NCBI GenBank assembly: GCA_051715425.1
Contig: JBPXJS010000023.1
Coordinates: 94,154 to 158,153 of the forward strand
DNA length: 64,000 bases
DNA from: JAJTFA01 sp051715425
GTDB lineage: Bacteria > Bacteroidota > Bacteroidia > UKL13-3
Direction: 5' to 3'
A program made the position numbers and the translations under genes. Of the stretch, positions 8,628-17,520 are shown piece by piece. Each line of letters begins with the position of its first letter. Positions within the stretch are counted from its first letter, which is position 1. The notes below the pieces were generated by a model. The model saw only the letters and a list, made by a program, of their open reading frames with translations, made no database searches and had not been told where the DNA came from.

Positions 8628-9662
8628 CTAAACCATAGGAATGTTCCAGATAAGCGATGAATCATAAACTAAATACCCTGAATGCACACGAATGGGGGAC
8701 TTAAAGTTGTTCTGATACAAACTTCCGGTACCTAAACCTTGCGGTACGAGTACCCTTTTCTGAGACACCCACTGGGCTATAATATTCAATCCGATATTCG
8801 ACTCCAATGCAGATGTAGCCCACCATCCGGCCCCATGCTTTCCTGCAATTTCTATCCACTCATCGGCCAGCTGTGTTCCACCCAACAGGGTAGGCTTTAG
8901 AATAATATATTCGGGCTTGATGGTTTTTATCAACATTTCTTTTTCCAACAGGTTTTCTATGCCGATCAGCTCTTCATCAAGGGCAATATCAACCGGAGAT
9001 TTTGCCACTACCTCCTGCATCAAATTTACCTGCCCTTGTTTTATCGGTTGTTCTATAGAGTGTACCTCAAAGCGTTTTAATTCTTTCAGTTTATCAAAAA
9101 CATCATCTGCAGAAAAAGCTCCGTTTGCATCAAGCCTGATTTCTACCCAGAAAGCGCTCATTCGTTTTCTTACTGCTTCCAGCATGCGGCACTCCTCATC
9201 AAAATCAAGCGCCCCTATTTTAAACTTCAAACAGGTAAATCCGGCTTCCGCCTTTTCAAAAGCTTGTTTTTCCATACTATCCCTTGAGTCCATCCAAATC
9301 AGGCCATTAATAGCAATTGGCTCTCCTGAAATAAAAGAATTATTAGCGTATTTAAATGGCTGGTCGAACAACAGGCCGGCAGTTGCCGATTCGAAAGCAA
9401 AACGCAAGGAAGGAAACCCATCCAGCACCAAACCGGAAACAGGAAATCCATCATTAATAAGTCTGCAACATTCTTTTAATTTATCTTCAAAACCTGGAGT
9501 ATCATCCGTACTCAAACCCTGCAAAGGAGATGCCTCGCCAAATCCAATACGTTTATGGTGTTCCAGTTTAATTATCCATGCATCATGGTGCAGCATCTCG
9601 CCCCTGGAGGTTCGGGCGGGTTTAATAAAGTTTAACCGCTGAAGAAAATAAGATGCTTTCAT
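8628..9662 (-). CDS. menC: o-Succinylbenzoate synthase (enolase superfamily)
   Basis: A 344-residue enolase-superfamily enzyme that dehydrates SHCHC to o-succinylbenzoate in menaquinone synthesis. The catalytic signature is complete: KFK near residue 147 (FTCLKFKIGALDFDEE), metal ligands in RLDANGAFS, IEQPIKQG and IALDEELIG, and the second catalytic lysine in IILKPTLLGG. The closely related dipeptide epimerases and muconate cycloisomerases share these motifs. What decides for MenC is the gene partner: its start codon overlaps the stop of menA by one base, so the two are translationally coupled. Confidence 0.88.
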   Translation of the reverse strand: MKASYFLQRLNFIKPARTSRGEMLHHDAWIIKLEHHKRIGFGEASPLQGLSTDDTPGFEDKLKECCRLINDGFPVSGLVLDGFPSLRFAFESATAGLLFDQPFKYANNSFISGEPIAINGLIWMDSRDSMEKQAFEKAEAGFTCLKFKIGALDFDEECRMLEAVRKRMSAFWVEIRLDANGAFSADDVFDKLKELKRFEVHSIEQPIKQGQVNLMQEVVAKSPVDIALDEELIGIENLLEKEMLIKTIKPEYIILKPTLLGGTQLADEWIEIAGKHGAGWWATSALESNIGLNIIAQWVSQKRVLVPQGLGTGSLYQNNFKSPIRVHSGYLVYDSSLIWNIPMV

Positions 9663-10621
9663 TAATGACTGAAAAAAATAACGGCCTCTTTTATAACAAG
9701 TAATTTTATGAGCAGGTTACTTAAAAAAAGGCATACAGACAAAAACAGGGTACCCAGCGAAAGCTGTTTAAGAAAAATATTGTATGCAGGGGACGGGGCT
9801 GTAATAAATACTTTTCTCACGTTGTTAATTAAAAGCAGTGCCGGCAAAACCAATATCAGCTTTATTGGATGAAAAACGCTGAAGGAATAAAACAACATGA
9901 GCAGCAAGGCTACAGAAACCAGTAATAAATGATATACACGTGCCGGCTGTAAGCCAATTTTTACCGGGATGGTAAATTTACCACTTGCCTTGTCATTTTC
10001 TGTATCTCTGATATTATTTACATTAAGCACTGCTGCACAAAGTAACCCTATTGAAATGGCAGGAAATAACATGAGCCAATCTTTTGCCATATTAAATTGA
10101 AATCCATTGTTGAGCAGGAAAGTGCCTGTAACAGCAACAGGGCCAAAAAACACAAATACAAATATGTCGCCCAGCCCGCTATAACCGTATGCGTTTTTTC
10201 CAACGGTGTATTTAATAGCTGCAGCAATGGCAACCAATCCGGTAATAAAAAATGCGGTGAAATAATAGTTGATTTCTCCTCCGGTTGCTTTCCACAACAA
10301 GCCTATTCCACTTGTGAGGCATATGATAACAAACAAGATGATCATACGCAACATGGCAGTTGTGGTTATATTTCCACTCTGCAACGCCCTTTGGTTTCCA
10401 ATTCTTTTTTCATTATCCGTTCCTTTCACAAAATCGCCATAATCGTTTGCCAGGTTGGAAAGGATTTGCAGAGAAACGGCCGTAAGCCAGGCAAGCAGGG
10501 TAATACCTAAATCAGCACGATACATTTGATCGGCTACTACCATTCCGGTAAGCACAGCAGCAGTAGCAAGAGGAAGGGTTCGTAAACGAAAGGCTGAAAT
10601 CCACGTTTTGAGAGTGCTCAT
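9662..10621 (-). CDS. menA: 1,4-Dihydroxy-2-naphthoate polyprenyltransferase
   Basis: A 319-residue UbiA-superfamily prenyltransferase in the inner membrane that attaches the isoprenoid tail to 1,4-dihydroxy-2-naphthoate. The two Asp-rich Mg2+/diphosphate motifs are visible: NLANDYGDFVKGTDN near residue 57 and VNNIRDTENDKASG near residue 203. Eight to nine hydrophobic helices surround them. RIGNQRALQSG after the first motif is typical of MenA rather than UbiA. It is the first gene of a menA-menC pair on the minus strand. Confidence 0.93.
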   Translation of the reverse strand: MSTLKTWISAFRLRTLPLATAAVLTGMVVADQMYRADLGITLLAWLTAVSLQILSNLANDYGDFVKGTDNEKRIGNQRALQSGNITTTAMLRMIILFVIICLTSGIGLLWKATGGEINYYFTAFFITGLVAIAAAIKYTVGKNAYGYSGLGDIFVFVFFGPVAVTGTFLLNNGFQFNMAKDWLMLFPAISIGLLCAAVLNVNNIRDTENDKASGKFTIPVKIGLQPARVYHLLLVSVALLLMLFYSFSVFHPIKLILVLPALLLINNVRKVFITAPSPAYNIFLKQLSLGTLFLSVCLFLSNLLIKLLVIKEAVIFFSH

Positions 10622-10651
10622 ATGGTGGTACGAATGTAAATGAAATGAGGA

Positions 10652-11935
10652 TTAGTTTTTAAGCCAAAGTTCCGGATCAAGCTTTTGGTTCATGTTCCAA
10701 ATTTCAAGATGCACTTCTGTAATATCTTCCTCTTCATTGGTCATTACGGTGCCGATGATTTCGCGGGTATCCACTTCCTGACCTTCTTTAACAGTAACGG
10801 TGGAAAGTTTAGCATACGCAGTAAAATACTTGCCATGGCTAACCAATACAATTTTGCCCATGCCCGGGATAGAGAAAATAGATTTAACCTTGCCTTTAAA
10901 TATGGCACGAACAGAGGCTCCCGGCTGAGTGGAAATATCCACACCATTATTATTTACCATAACCCCCTTTAGTGAGGCATGCCGGTGGGTACCAAACACC
11001 TCCGAGACATATCCTTTCTCTACCGGCCAAGGCAAACTATTGCGGTTGCTTTCAAAATCGTTAGAAAGTTTAAGTGCTTCCGGTGTGAGGTACATTTCTT
11101 TTGTTGAAGCTACGGCAGGTTTGGTTGGCTCCTTCTTTACACCAGACGCAGCTTTTGCAGCTTCTTCTTTTCTTCTGGCTTCTTCTTCCCGTTTACGCGC
11201 CAATTCAATTTCTTTGGCAATTAACTCGCTGATGGCGCTGTTTAATTTCCGTGCGGCTTTCTCGTTTTCAGCCAAAATACGCCTTAGTTCTTTTTCCCTT
11301 TCCTGCAGTTTGGCCAATACTTTATTTTCTTCCTGCTTGTCTACTTCCAGTTCTTTTTTCTCTTCCTCTTTTAAACCAAGCATCTGCATTTTTTCCGATT
11401 TAATCTCAATCATTTTATTGAGCTCACCTATAATATTGTTTTGCGTGCGAAGAATAACGGCTGCCTGGTTTTTGCGGTAATCGCTGTATTGGTTCAGGTA
11501 TTCTATGCGCTTAAGTGCCTGATTAAAACTTTTGGCAGAGAATACAAACAACATTTTATCATACACATTGCGTGTGCGGTAAGTGGCACGTATGCTTTTT
11601 GCATATTCCTCTTTTAACCTTACCAGGTCTTTCTTCAGTGAGTCGAGAACCTCCTGCTGACTGCTTATCTGAACAGAAACAACCTGAATTTGCTCCTGCA
11701 CATTATTGATCATTTTTTCCCGGGTTTTAATCTGGCTGTTAATGGTTTTGAGCTGGGAAAGGGTGGTTTTTTTCTTGGTTTTGGTTTCTTCCAGTACCTT
11801 TTTGGTTTCTTTTATTTTCTCTGAAAGTTCTTTCCTCTTATTCTCCAGCTCTTTTCGCTGTTGCTGAATATTTTGCGCAAAAACAGAAACCGATAACAGC
11901 ACCAGCAATGCTGCCAATAATTTACGGCCTGACAA
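10652..11935 (-). CDS. EnvC-like murein hydrolase activator (M23/LytM domain, degenerate)
   Basis: A periplasmic protein of about 427 residues: signal peptide (SGRKLLAALLVLLSVSVFAQ), a long Lys/Glu-rich coiled coil (about residues 20-250), then a LytM domain. The LytM metal site is broken: the first ligand pair reads NNNGVDIS instead of HxxxD, the usual HLS of the third region is AKLS, and the final HxH region reads EVHLEIW. It should therefore act like E. coli EnvC, as a non-catalytic activator of amidases at the septum. I chose the TTG at 11935 because it puts the signal peptide first and overlaps the upstream stop by 14 bases. A GTG at 12010 is also open but would overlap by 89 bases and bury the signal peptide. 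Confidence 0.82.
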   Translation of the reverse strand: MSGRKLLAALLVLLSVSVFAQNIQQQRKELENKRKELSEKIKETKKVLEETKTKKKTTLSQLKTINSQIKTREKMINNVQEQIQVVSVQISSQQEVLDSLKKDLVRLKEEYAKSIRATYRTRNVYDKMLFVFSAKSFNQALKRIEYLNQYSDYRKNQAAVILRTQNNIIGELNKMIEIKSEKMQMLGLKEEEKKELEVDKQEENKVLAKLQEREKELRRILAENEKAARKLNSAISELIAKEIELARKREEEARRKEEAAKAASGVKKEPTKPAVASTKEMYLTPEALKLSNDFESNRNSLPWPVEKGYVSEVFGTHRHASLKGVMVNNNGVDISTQPGASVRAIFKGKVKSIFSIPGMGKIVLVSHGKYFTAYAKLSTVTVKEGQEVDTREIIGTVMTNEEEDITEVHLEIWNMNQKLDPELWLKN

Positions 11936-12722
11936 TAGCGAATGTTTTAGGAATGCTGAAAACAATATCTTTCTTTTTTTCGAATACAAAATTGGAGAGT
12001 TCAAACTCACATTTCACATTTTTTTCTGCCCTGATGTTGATATTGATATGTGAAGGGTAGGCATAACCTTTGTGATAAACGGCCTCGTTATAATTGATGG
12101 TAAACTCCTTTGTTCCGCCCCGCTCTGTCACCTTAGTTTGCTGGGCACGAAGGCTTTTAAGCTCATACCCTACAGATTGTGTTTGATTGGAAGGAAGGGC
12201 TTGTGTAATAAAAAGCTGTTGCAATACAGTGTCTGTTATAGTAGTCTGCAAATCGTGATTAAACGGGGCATTGCCTATTATAAGGTTTTGCAACTGGGTA
12301 AACGTGAGGGCAACGTTGCTCATTCTTTTGAGGTAATCGTAATTGGTAATAATGGCCTTGCGGTGCAACAGGTCGAGAATAACCAAAGAATCCGGTGTGG
12401 CCAGCACCCTTGCTACATTTAGCCCCAACACTGCGGAAACAGACATAAAAATATACTTGTCTTTTTCCAGGGTAATAATCACATCAAGATCTGCCTTCTG
12501 CTCCCCGTCATCGTATTTTAGTTTCCCCCTGTTGTTTATATAGGCATAATCATTTCTGTTGAGTTCAATGCTTTTCAGTAATGTTTCAATGGCTGTGTTT
12601 TCATTAACGGCAACCTTTGCGGGCTCAACGGGTTGTGTGGTTGCCTTTTTGGTTTTACACGCACTAAATAAAACAACGGACCAAATAAGGGTAAAATAAA
12701 AAGCACCGGTTTTACTCCACAT
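11922..12722 (-). CDS. DUF4292 lipoprotein
   Basis: A 266-residue envelope protein of the DUF4292 family. The N-terminus has a hydrophobic stretch ending in a lipobox-like LFSACKTK, so it is probably lipid-anchored. The remainder has many alternating strands (ADLDVIITLEKDKYIFMSVS, RVLATPDSLVILDLLHRKA), consistent with the LolA/LppX-like half-barrel expected of such proteins. It overlaps the upstream TPR gene by 11 bases and is followed by the EnvC-like gene, an arrangement common in Bacteroidota. The function is unknown; the fold and context suggest handling of lipids or lipoproteins in the envelope. Confidence 0.8.
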   Translation of the reverse strand: MWSKTGAFYFTLIWSVVLFSACKTKKATTQPVEPAKVAVNENTAIETLLKSIELNRNDYAYINNRGKLKYDDGEQKADLDVIITLEKDKYIFMSVSAVLGLNVARVLATPDSLVILDLLHRKAIITNYDYLKRMSNVALTFTQLQNLIIGNAPFNHDLQTTITDTVLQQLFITQALPSNQTQSVGYELKSLRAQQTKVTERGGTKEFTINYNEAVYHKGYAYPSHININIRAEKNVKCEFELSNFVFEKKKDIVFSIPKTFAIVRP

Positions 12723-14427
12723 AACGCTGCTCTTTTATTTTTTGTTCGAGGGTGTTGTTTTCAGAACCCAGCTCTTTTGCACGTTTCCAGTTTTCAAGGG
12801 CTTTATCGGGTTGGTTTAGTTTAAACAATACATCGCCCAAATGCTCTATCACTTCTGCATTGTTAGGTGATTTTTTTAGCGACTTCTCTATATACTCTCT
12901 GGCAAGATCGTACCTTTTTTGCTGAAACATAATCCAGCCATAAGTATCAAGATAAGAGGCATTCTCCGGCTCCAGATCAATGCTGCGTTTCGACATCTCC
13001 TCTGCTTTATCCAGTTTGGTTTTGCGCAGGCTCAGAAAATAGGCATAGTTGTTCAGGGCATAAGCATTGTTTTTATCCAGCACCAGCGCCTTTTCATAAG
13101 CTGCATAACAGGCCGAATCGTTTTTCAGATAATGGTTGGCATCACCCAGGTTCGAATAAAGTTGTATCAACACCTCATCATTTCCTTCTGCCAGCTCAAT
13201 GCCTTTTGTGGCGCTGCTTACTGCTTTTTCATATTCTTTAAGTTGCAGGCTTGCAATGGTGTGGTAGGCAAAAAACAACACTTCCATTGGAAAATATTCC
13301 ATGGCATTTTCGCAATCTTTCTGCAGCATTTTATTGTCGCGCATTTCGCCACTGCAATAAATAATTTGCTGCCATGCCACAAGGGTATTTGGCTCAAACT
13401 CCACCGCATGGATATACTGCTCACGCGCTTCCTTAAACTTGTTATCCTGCACATACAAATCGCCTGTAACCATATATGCCGTTGCCTCCTGAGGGTTGGC
13501 ACGGATAAAAGCCTCACACAATTCATAGCACTTTTTGCGGTGATCATCAATACTTACATTGGCAATAAAGTTTACCAAAACAGAAAGTTTGGTTCTTACC
13601 TCTACATTGTTAGAGCCTATTCCCAGCAAGGTATGTTTGTACCAGTTTGCCCTGTCGTTTTTTCCGTTATAATAGTCGGCATAGGCAAAATGCGCAATGC
13701 CATTATCCGGCTCCAGTTGCAAAATTTTATCGTATAGCTTAAGTGCCTCTTCAGTTTTATTATTGGCCATATATAAATCGGCCAGCATGCCCAGATAGCG
13801 TGTTTCATTGGGCTTAAGCGCTATCAGCTTTTCAACTTCCTTAATGGCTTTGGGGAGCTTATTCTGTGCCAGGTAAATTTGTTCCTTCTGTTTCACCACG
13901 TCTTCATTTACGCCAATCAGTTTTTCAATTTGATCAAGCATTTTTATGGCTGAAGAAAAATCACGTGCCATGGTAAACATATAGGCAGCATCGGTAAGAT
14001 GGCCTACCTGATTCTCTCTTTTGCTTAGCAGAATATGTTGTTTCCCTGCCTCCTCATACTTTTTGCGGGCCTGATATATTTCGGCCAGCAGGTTTTGGTA
14101 CCAGATATTCTTTTCATCAAGCTTTATGGCCTTGAGGATATTCTCTTCTGCATCGGCCATAAACCCCTTGCTGTAGTATACATCGGCAAGCATATAGTAT
14201 ACGGCTGCTTTCGTATCATCCAAATAAAGGCAGGCTTTAAACTGATTAATTGCCTCGTCATAATTGGCCAGCATTTTTTCCTTTGTTCCATTAAAGTAAG
14301 CTGCATCAAATTGCATTTGTTGTGCTTCACTTAATGGTTCTTTCTTTTTTTGCGCTAATGCCATTGCCGGAGCAATCAACAAAAGCAGCGACAGAAGGAG
14401 GATGATATGACGTTGGGTGTTTTTCAA
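12712..14427 (-). CDS. Tetratricopeptide repeat protein, secreted
   Basis: A 571-residue protein with signal peptide (HIILLLSLLLLIAPAMALAQ) followed by tandem TPR units from about residue 35 to 560, for example AVYYMLADVYYSKGFMADAE, NGIAHFAYADYYNGKNDRA, NAYALNNYAYFLSLRKTKLD and AEVIEHLGDVLFKLNQPDKA. TPR arrays are protein-binding scaffolds. It is the gene before DUF4292 and EnvC-like in a six-gene envelope block, which suggests a role in assembling or regulating cell-wall or outer-membrane machinery. No catalytic domain is seen. Confidence 0.88.
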   Translation of the reverse strand: MKNTQRHIILLLSLLLLIAPAMALAQKKKEPLSEAQQMQFDAAYFNGTKEKMLANYDEAINQFKACLYLDDTKAAVYYMLADVYYSKGFMADAEENILKAIKLDEKNIWYQNLLAEIYQARKKYEEAGKQHILLSKRENQVGHLTDAAYMFTMARDFSSAIKMLDQIEKLIGVNEDVVKQKEQIYLAQNKLPKAIKEVEKLIALKPNETRYLGMLADLYMANNKTEEALKLYDKILQLEPDNGIAHFAYADYYNGKNDRANWYKHTLLGIGSNNVEVRTKLSVLVNFIANVSIDDHRKKCYELCEAFIRANPQEATAYMVTGDLYVQDNKFKEAREQYIHAVEFEPNTLVAWQQIIYCSGEMRDNKMLQKDCENAMEYFPMEVLFFAYHTIASLQLKEYEKAVSSATKGIELAEGNDEVLIQLYSNLGDANHYLKNDSACYAAYEKALVLDKNNAYALNNYAYFLSLRKTKLDKAEEMSKRSIDLEPENASYLDTYGWIMFQQKRYDLAREYIEKSLKKSPNNAEVIEHLGDVLFKLNQPDKALENWKRAKELGSENNTLEQKIKEQRYVE

Positions 14428-14435
14428 TGGTTTGG

Positions 14436-15449
14436 TTATGCTATACAGGTGGTGAAGTCGCCAATGCTTAAATCTTTGGATTCTCCGTGGTATTCAACGT
14501 TGCTTCCAATCATGGCATTGTCTATCACTGCATTTTTAATAAGCGTATTGTTCTGCACAATACAATTGCCAACTACCGCATTTTCAATTACACAGCCATC
14601 TCCAATGGAGGCGTATGGCCCAACTATGGAGCGGGTAATTTTTACATTTTTACCAATATATGATGGTTGAATAATTACCGACTGGTTGGACTCCACGCTA
14701 TCGTCAACCATTTTTACCCCGTCACTTTGCATATGGTGCAGCACTCTTCCGTTGGTGTAAACAGTGGAGTTTTTATTTCCGCAATCGAGCCACTCCTGAA
14801 CTTTTCCGGGCTCAAATTTCAGCCCTTTCTGTTTCATGTTTTCCAGGGCATTGGTTAGCTGGTACTCTCCCTTTTCGCGGATATCATTATCAAGCAGATA
14901 CTGCAACTCATTGCGCAAGTTTGCGCCATCTTTAAAATAATAAATTCCTATAATGGCCAGATCGCTAACAAAGGTTTGTGGTTTCTCTACAAAATCGGTA
15001 ATTACACCATGGGCATCCAGCTTTACCACACCAAACTGGCGTGGGTCTTCTATCTGCTGCACCCAGATAATCCCATCCTTACTCCTGTCGAGCTTAAAGC
15101 CCGCTTTAAACAAGGTATCGGCAAAAACAACCAGAACATTACCCTCCAGTGATTCTTTGGCGCACATAATAGCATGTGCCGTTCCCAGGGCTTCACTTTG
15201 GTAGTAAATAGAGCCTTTTGCGCCTAATTTTTCAGCCACTTCAATCAGGCTTTTTTCTACTGCTTTGCCAAAACCTGGGTGTATGATATAAGCCACCTCC
15301 TCTATTCCTTCTCCGCATACTTCTTCCAGGTCTTCAATAATTTTCTGCACAATAGGTTTTCCTGCAACAGGAATCAGTGGTTTTGGGATTGTAAGGGTAT
15401 GAGGCCTCATTCTTTTGCCCATGCCCGCCATTGGTACAATAATTCTCAT
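14436..15449 (-). CDS. Sugar-1-phosphate nucleotidyltransferase
   Basis: A 337-residue two-domain enzyme that makes an NDP-sugar. The N-terminal Rossmann-like domain has the signature PMAGMGKRMRPHTLTIPKPL and later VVFADTLF (metal-binding Asp) and VEKPQTF. From about residue 245 a left-handed beta-helix of hexapeptide repeats follows (VIIQPSYIGKNVKI, SIGDGCVIENAVVGNCIVQ), as in RmlA-long and GlmU-like proteins. The exact sugar and nucleotide cannot be read from the sequence. It lies between dut and the TPR gene in the envelope block. Confidence 0.88.
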   Translation of the reverse strand: MRIIVPMAGMGKRMRPHTLTIPKPLIPVAGKPIVQKIIEDLEEVCGEGIEEVAYIIHPGFGKAVEKSLIEVAEKLGAKGSIYYQSEALGTAHAIMCAKESLEGNVLVVFADTLFKAGFKLDRSKDGIIWVQQIEDPRQFGVVKLDAHGVITDFVEKPQTFVSDLAIIGIYYFKDGANLRNELQYLLDNDIREKGEYQLTNALENMKQKGLKFEPGKVQEWLDCGNKNSTVYTNGRVLHHMQSDGVKMVDDSVESNQSVIIQPSYIGKNVKITRSIVGPYASIGDGCVIENAVVGNCIVQNNTLIKNAVIDNAMIGSNVEYHGESKDLSIGDFTTCIA

Positions 15450-15497
15450 CTTCTTGTTCTTTCTTATTCTGTTTGGCCAACCGGCCTGTTAGTTTAG

Positions 15498-15938
15498 TTA
15501 TTTTCCTGTGCTGCCGTAGCCGCCTGCGCCACGTAATGTTTCTGAAAGCTGATCTGTTTGGTTCCAGCTTGCGCGGGCGTGTGGGGCAATAATCATTTGT
15601 GCTATCCTGTCGCCATTGTTTATTTCAAAAGGCTCATCACCCAGATTAATCAGCAACACCTTAATCTCACCCCGGTAATCTGCATCTATGGTGCCCGGTG
15701 AATTTAAAACCGTTACCCCATGTTTAAGAGCCAGGCCGCTGCGTGGCCTCACCTGCGCCTCAAATCCTTGCGGCAGTTCAATAAACAAACCGGTAGGTAT
15801 AAGTGCACGTTGGCCTTTACCTAACATTATTTTCTCCTGTGTAAAAGCTCTTAAATCCATCCCCGCAGCATGTTCTGTTTCATATGCAGGCAGGGGATTT
15901 CCGGACTTGTTAATGATATTTATTTGCATCAGTTGCAC
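15498..15938 (-). CDS. dut: dUTP diphosphatase
   Basis: A 146-residue trimeric dUTPase that converts dUTP to dUMP and diphosphate. All five family motifs are present in order: AGMDLRAF, PRSGLALKHG, the uracil-binding GTIDADYRGEIKVLL, NGDRIAQMI, and the C-terminal glycine-rich RGAGGYGSTGK that closes over the phosphates. The fourth codon is also ATG and gives the more usual start (MQINIINKSG). It sits eight bases after the flippase stop on the same strand. Confidence 0.96.
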   Translation of the reverse strand: MQLMQINIINKSGNPLPAYETEHAAGMDLRAFTQEKIMLGKGQRALIPTGLFIELPQGFEAQVRPRSGLALKHGVTVLNSPGTIDADYRGEIKVLLINLGDEPFEINNGDRIAQMIIAPHARASWNQTDQLSETLRGAGGYGSTGK

Positions 15939-15945
15939 ACTGCTC

Positions 15946-17454
15946 TTAAGCTGGCGAAGTTAGTATTTTATTCCTTCTTTCAAACCAGAAGGCCACACCC
16001 AGAAAAAATACGAAAAGTGCTGTATTTAAAGCATATAAAAGGGTTTGCTGATCCCGAAAACGGTTTTGAACAAAAACAGAGGCTGCGTAAATTCCCAAGG
16101 CAAGCAAAATATAAGCCACCACCTTAACCGTATGATAAGGAATAGGATAATATTTCATTCCCATTATATAGCAGATGATGGCCATACTTACATAACAAAT
16201 TAAAGTAGCCCAGGCCGATCCGGTATAGCCCATTAATGGCACCAGAATAATATTGGCGGTTATGGTAATAATGGCCCCGGCTATAGAAATTCCGGCTCCC
16301 TTATTGGTATGATCGGAGAGCTTATACCAGATGGAGAGGTTATAATAAATTCCCAGAAACATATTGGCAATAAGCAGTACGGGCACCACGTGCAAACCTC
16401 CCCAGAACTTTTCGTGAATGAAGTGTTTAAACACATCGAGGTAAAGGGTTACCAGCAGAAAAAGACTTAAACATACCAACACAAAATAATCCATTATTCT
16501 CGCATATACGTTTCGCTTATCGTCTGTTTTGGAGTGGTTAAAAAAGAAGGGTTCTGCGGCATAACGAAATGCCTGAATAAACAAACTCATTAAAATAGAC
16601 AACTTATAATTGGCTCCGTATATCCCATTTGCTGCAAGGCCTTCCTGCGGATCAGTATAAAACCAGGAGATAATGGTTCTGTCAAGGGTTTCATTAATCA
16701 TGCCGGCAAAACCAACCACCATTAACGGCAGCCCGTATACCAGCATCTCTTTCCACAATATGCGGTTAAAGGCACCTTTGGTAATGGCCAACAACTCTTT
16801 ATACAACAGCGGAATAGTAATAACACTTGCCACCAGGTTCGATATAAAAATCATTCCCATATTTACCTGCCCCTCAAAAAATGGCAGCAAAATTCCTCTT
16901 GTTTCGTATATATGGGGGCACAACAGCAGAAAATAGAGGTTGAGCAGGATATTGATAAAAATATTTACGTTTTTAATAATGGCAAACCTCAGCGGTTTGT
17001 TTTGCTGCCTCAGGTATGCAAATGGTACGGCACTGATGGCATCAAGCCCGATGATCAGGGTAAAGTAGGTGATGTACTCCGGGTGATCAGGCAATTTAAT
17101 AAGCCCGGCCAGTTGCTGCGAAAACAGGGAAAACACCGCCACAAAAAGCAAAGAACTGCCAATCAGCGACTTTAATGCCGTGCTGTATACATCCTCCGGT
17201 TTGGGGTGTTTGGAAGAAAACCTGAAAAAAGCCGTTTCCATTCCGTAGGTTAATAGCACATTAAAAAAGGTAACATAAGAATACATCAGGGTATTAACCC
17301 CATATTCTGCCGTGCTGAAAAGAGCGGTGTGAAGCGGTACCAGCAGGTAGTTTACAAAGCGGCCAACAATCTGGCTCAGCCCGTAAACTGCGGTTTGTGA
17401 AGCAAGTTTTTTAAGCGCACTCAATAGATTTTCACTTAACGATTCAAAGAACAT
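15946..17454 (-). CDS. Oligosaccharide flippase family protein
   Basis: A 502-residue membrane protein of the MOP superfamily (Wzx/MurJ-like) that flips lipid-linked sugars across the inner membrane. It has about 13-14 transmembrane helices; family-like segments include GLSQIVGRFVNYLLVPLHT near the N-terminus, PLMVVGFAGMINETLDRTII mid-protein and NAYARIMDY-type loops. It is the first gene of a minus-strand run with dut, the nucleotidyltransferase, the TPR protein, DUF4292 and the EnvC-like gene. The substrate is unknown; the neighbouring NDP-sugar enzyme fits a polysaccharide or lipid-linked oligosaccharide. Confidence 0.88.
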   Translation of the reverse strand: MFFESLSENLLSALKKLASQTAVYGLSQIVGRFVNYLLVPLHTALFSTAEYGVNTLMYSYVTFFNVLLTYGMETAFFRFSSKHPKPEDVYSTALKSLIGSSLLFVAVFSLFSQQLAGLIKLPDHPEYITYFTLIIGLDAISAVPFAYLRQQNKPLRFAIIKNVNIFINILLNLYFLLLCPHIYETRGILLPFFEGQVNMGMIFISNLVASVITIPLLYKELLAITKGAFNRILWKEMLVYGLPLMVVGFAGMINETLDRTIISWFYTDPQEGLAANGIYGANYKLSILMSLFIQAFRYAAEPFFFNHSKTDDKRNVYARIMDYFVLVCLSLFLLVTLYLDVFKHFIHEKFWGGLHVVPVLLIANMFLGIYYNLSIWYKLSDHTNKGAGISIAGAIITITANIILVPLMGYTGSAWATLICYVSMAIICYIMGMKYYPIPYHTVKVVAYILLALGIYAASVFVQNRFRDQQTLLYALNTALFVFFLGVAFWFERRNKILTSPA

Positions 17455-17520
17455 AAAATTATTTCAGCCAAAAATCGTTGCTTATACACAACATCACTTG
17501 CTTTGTCTATTTTCGCAACT

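Noticed and set aside
8917..9642. A 241-codon open frame on the plus strand opposite menC
   Set aside because: It is the antisense shadow of menC, rich in Ser/Leu as such shadows are, while menC carries complete catalytic motifs.
12919..13737. A 272-codon open frame opposite the TPR protein
   Set aside because: Composition is that of a shadow (Cys/Ile/Phe rich) and the TPR gene is clearly real.
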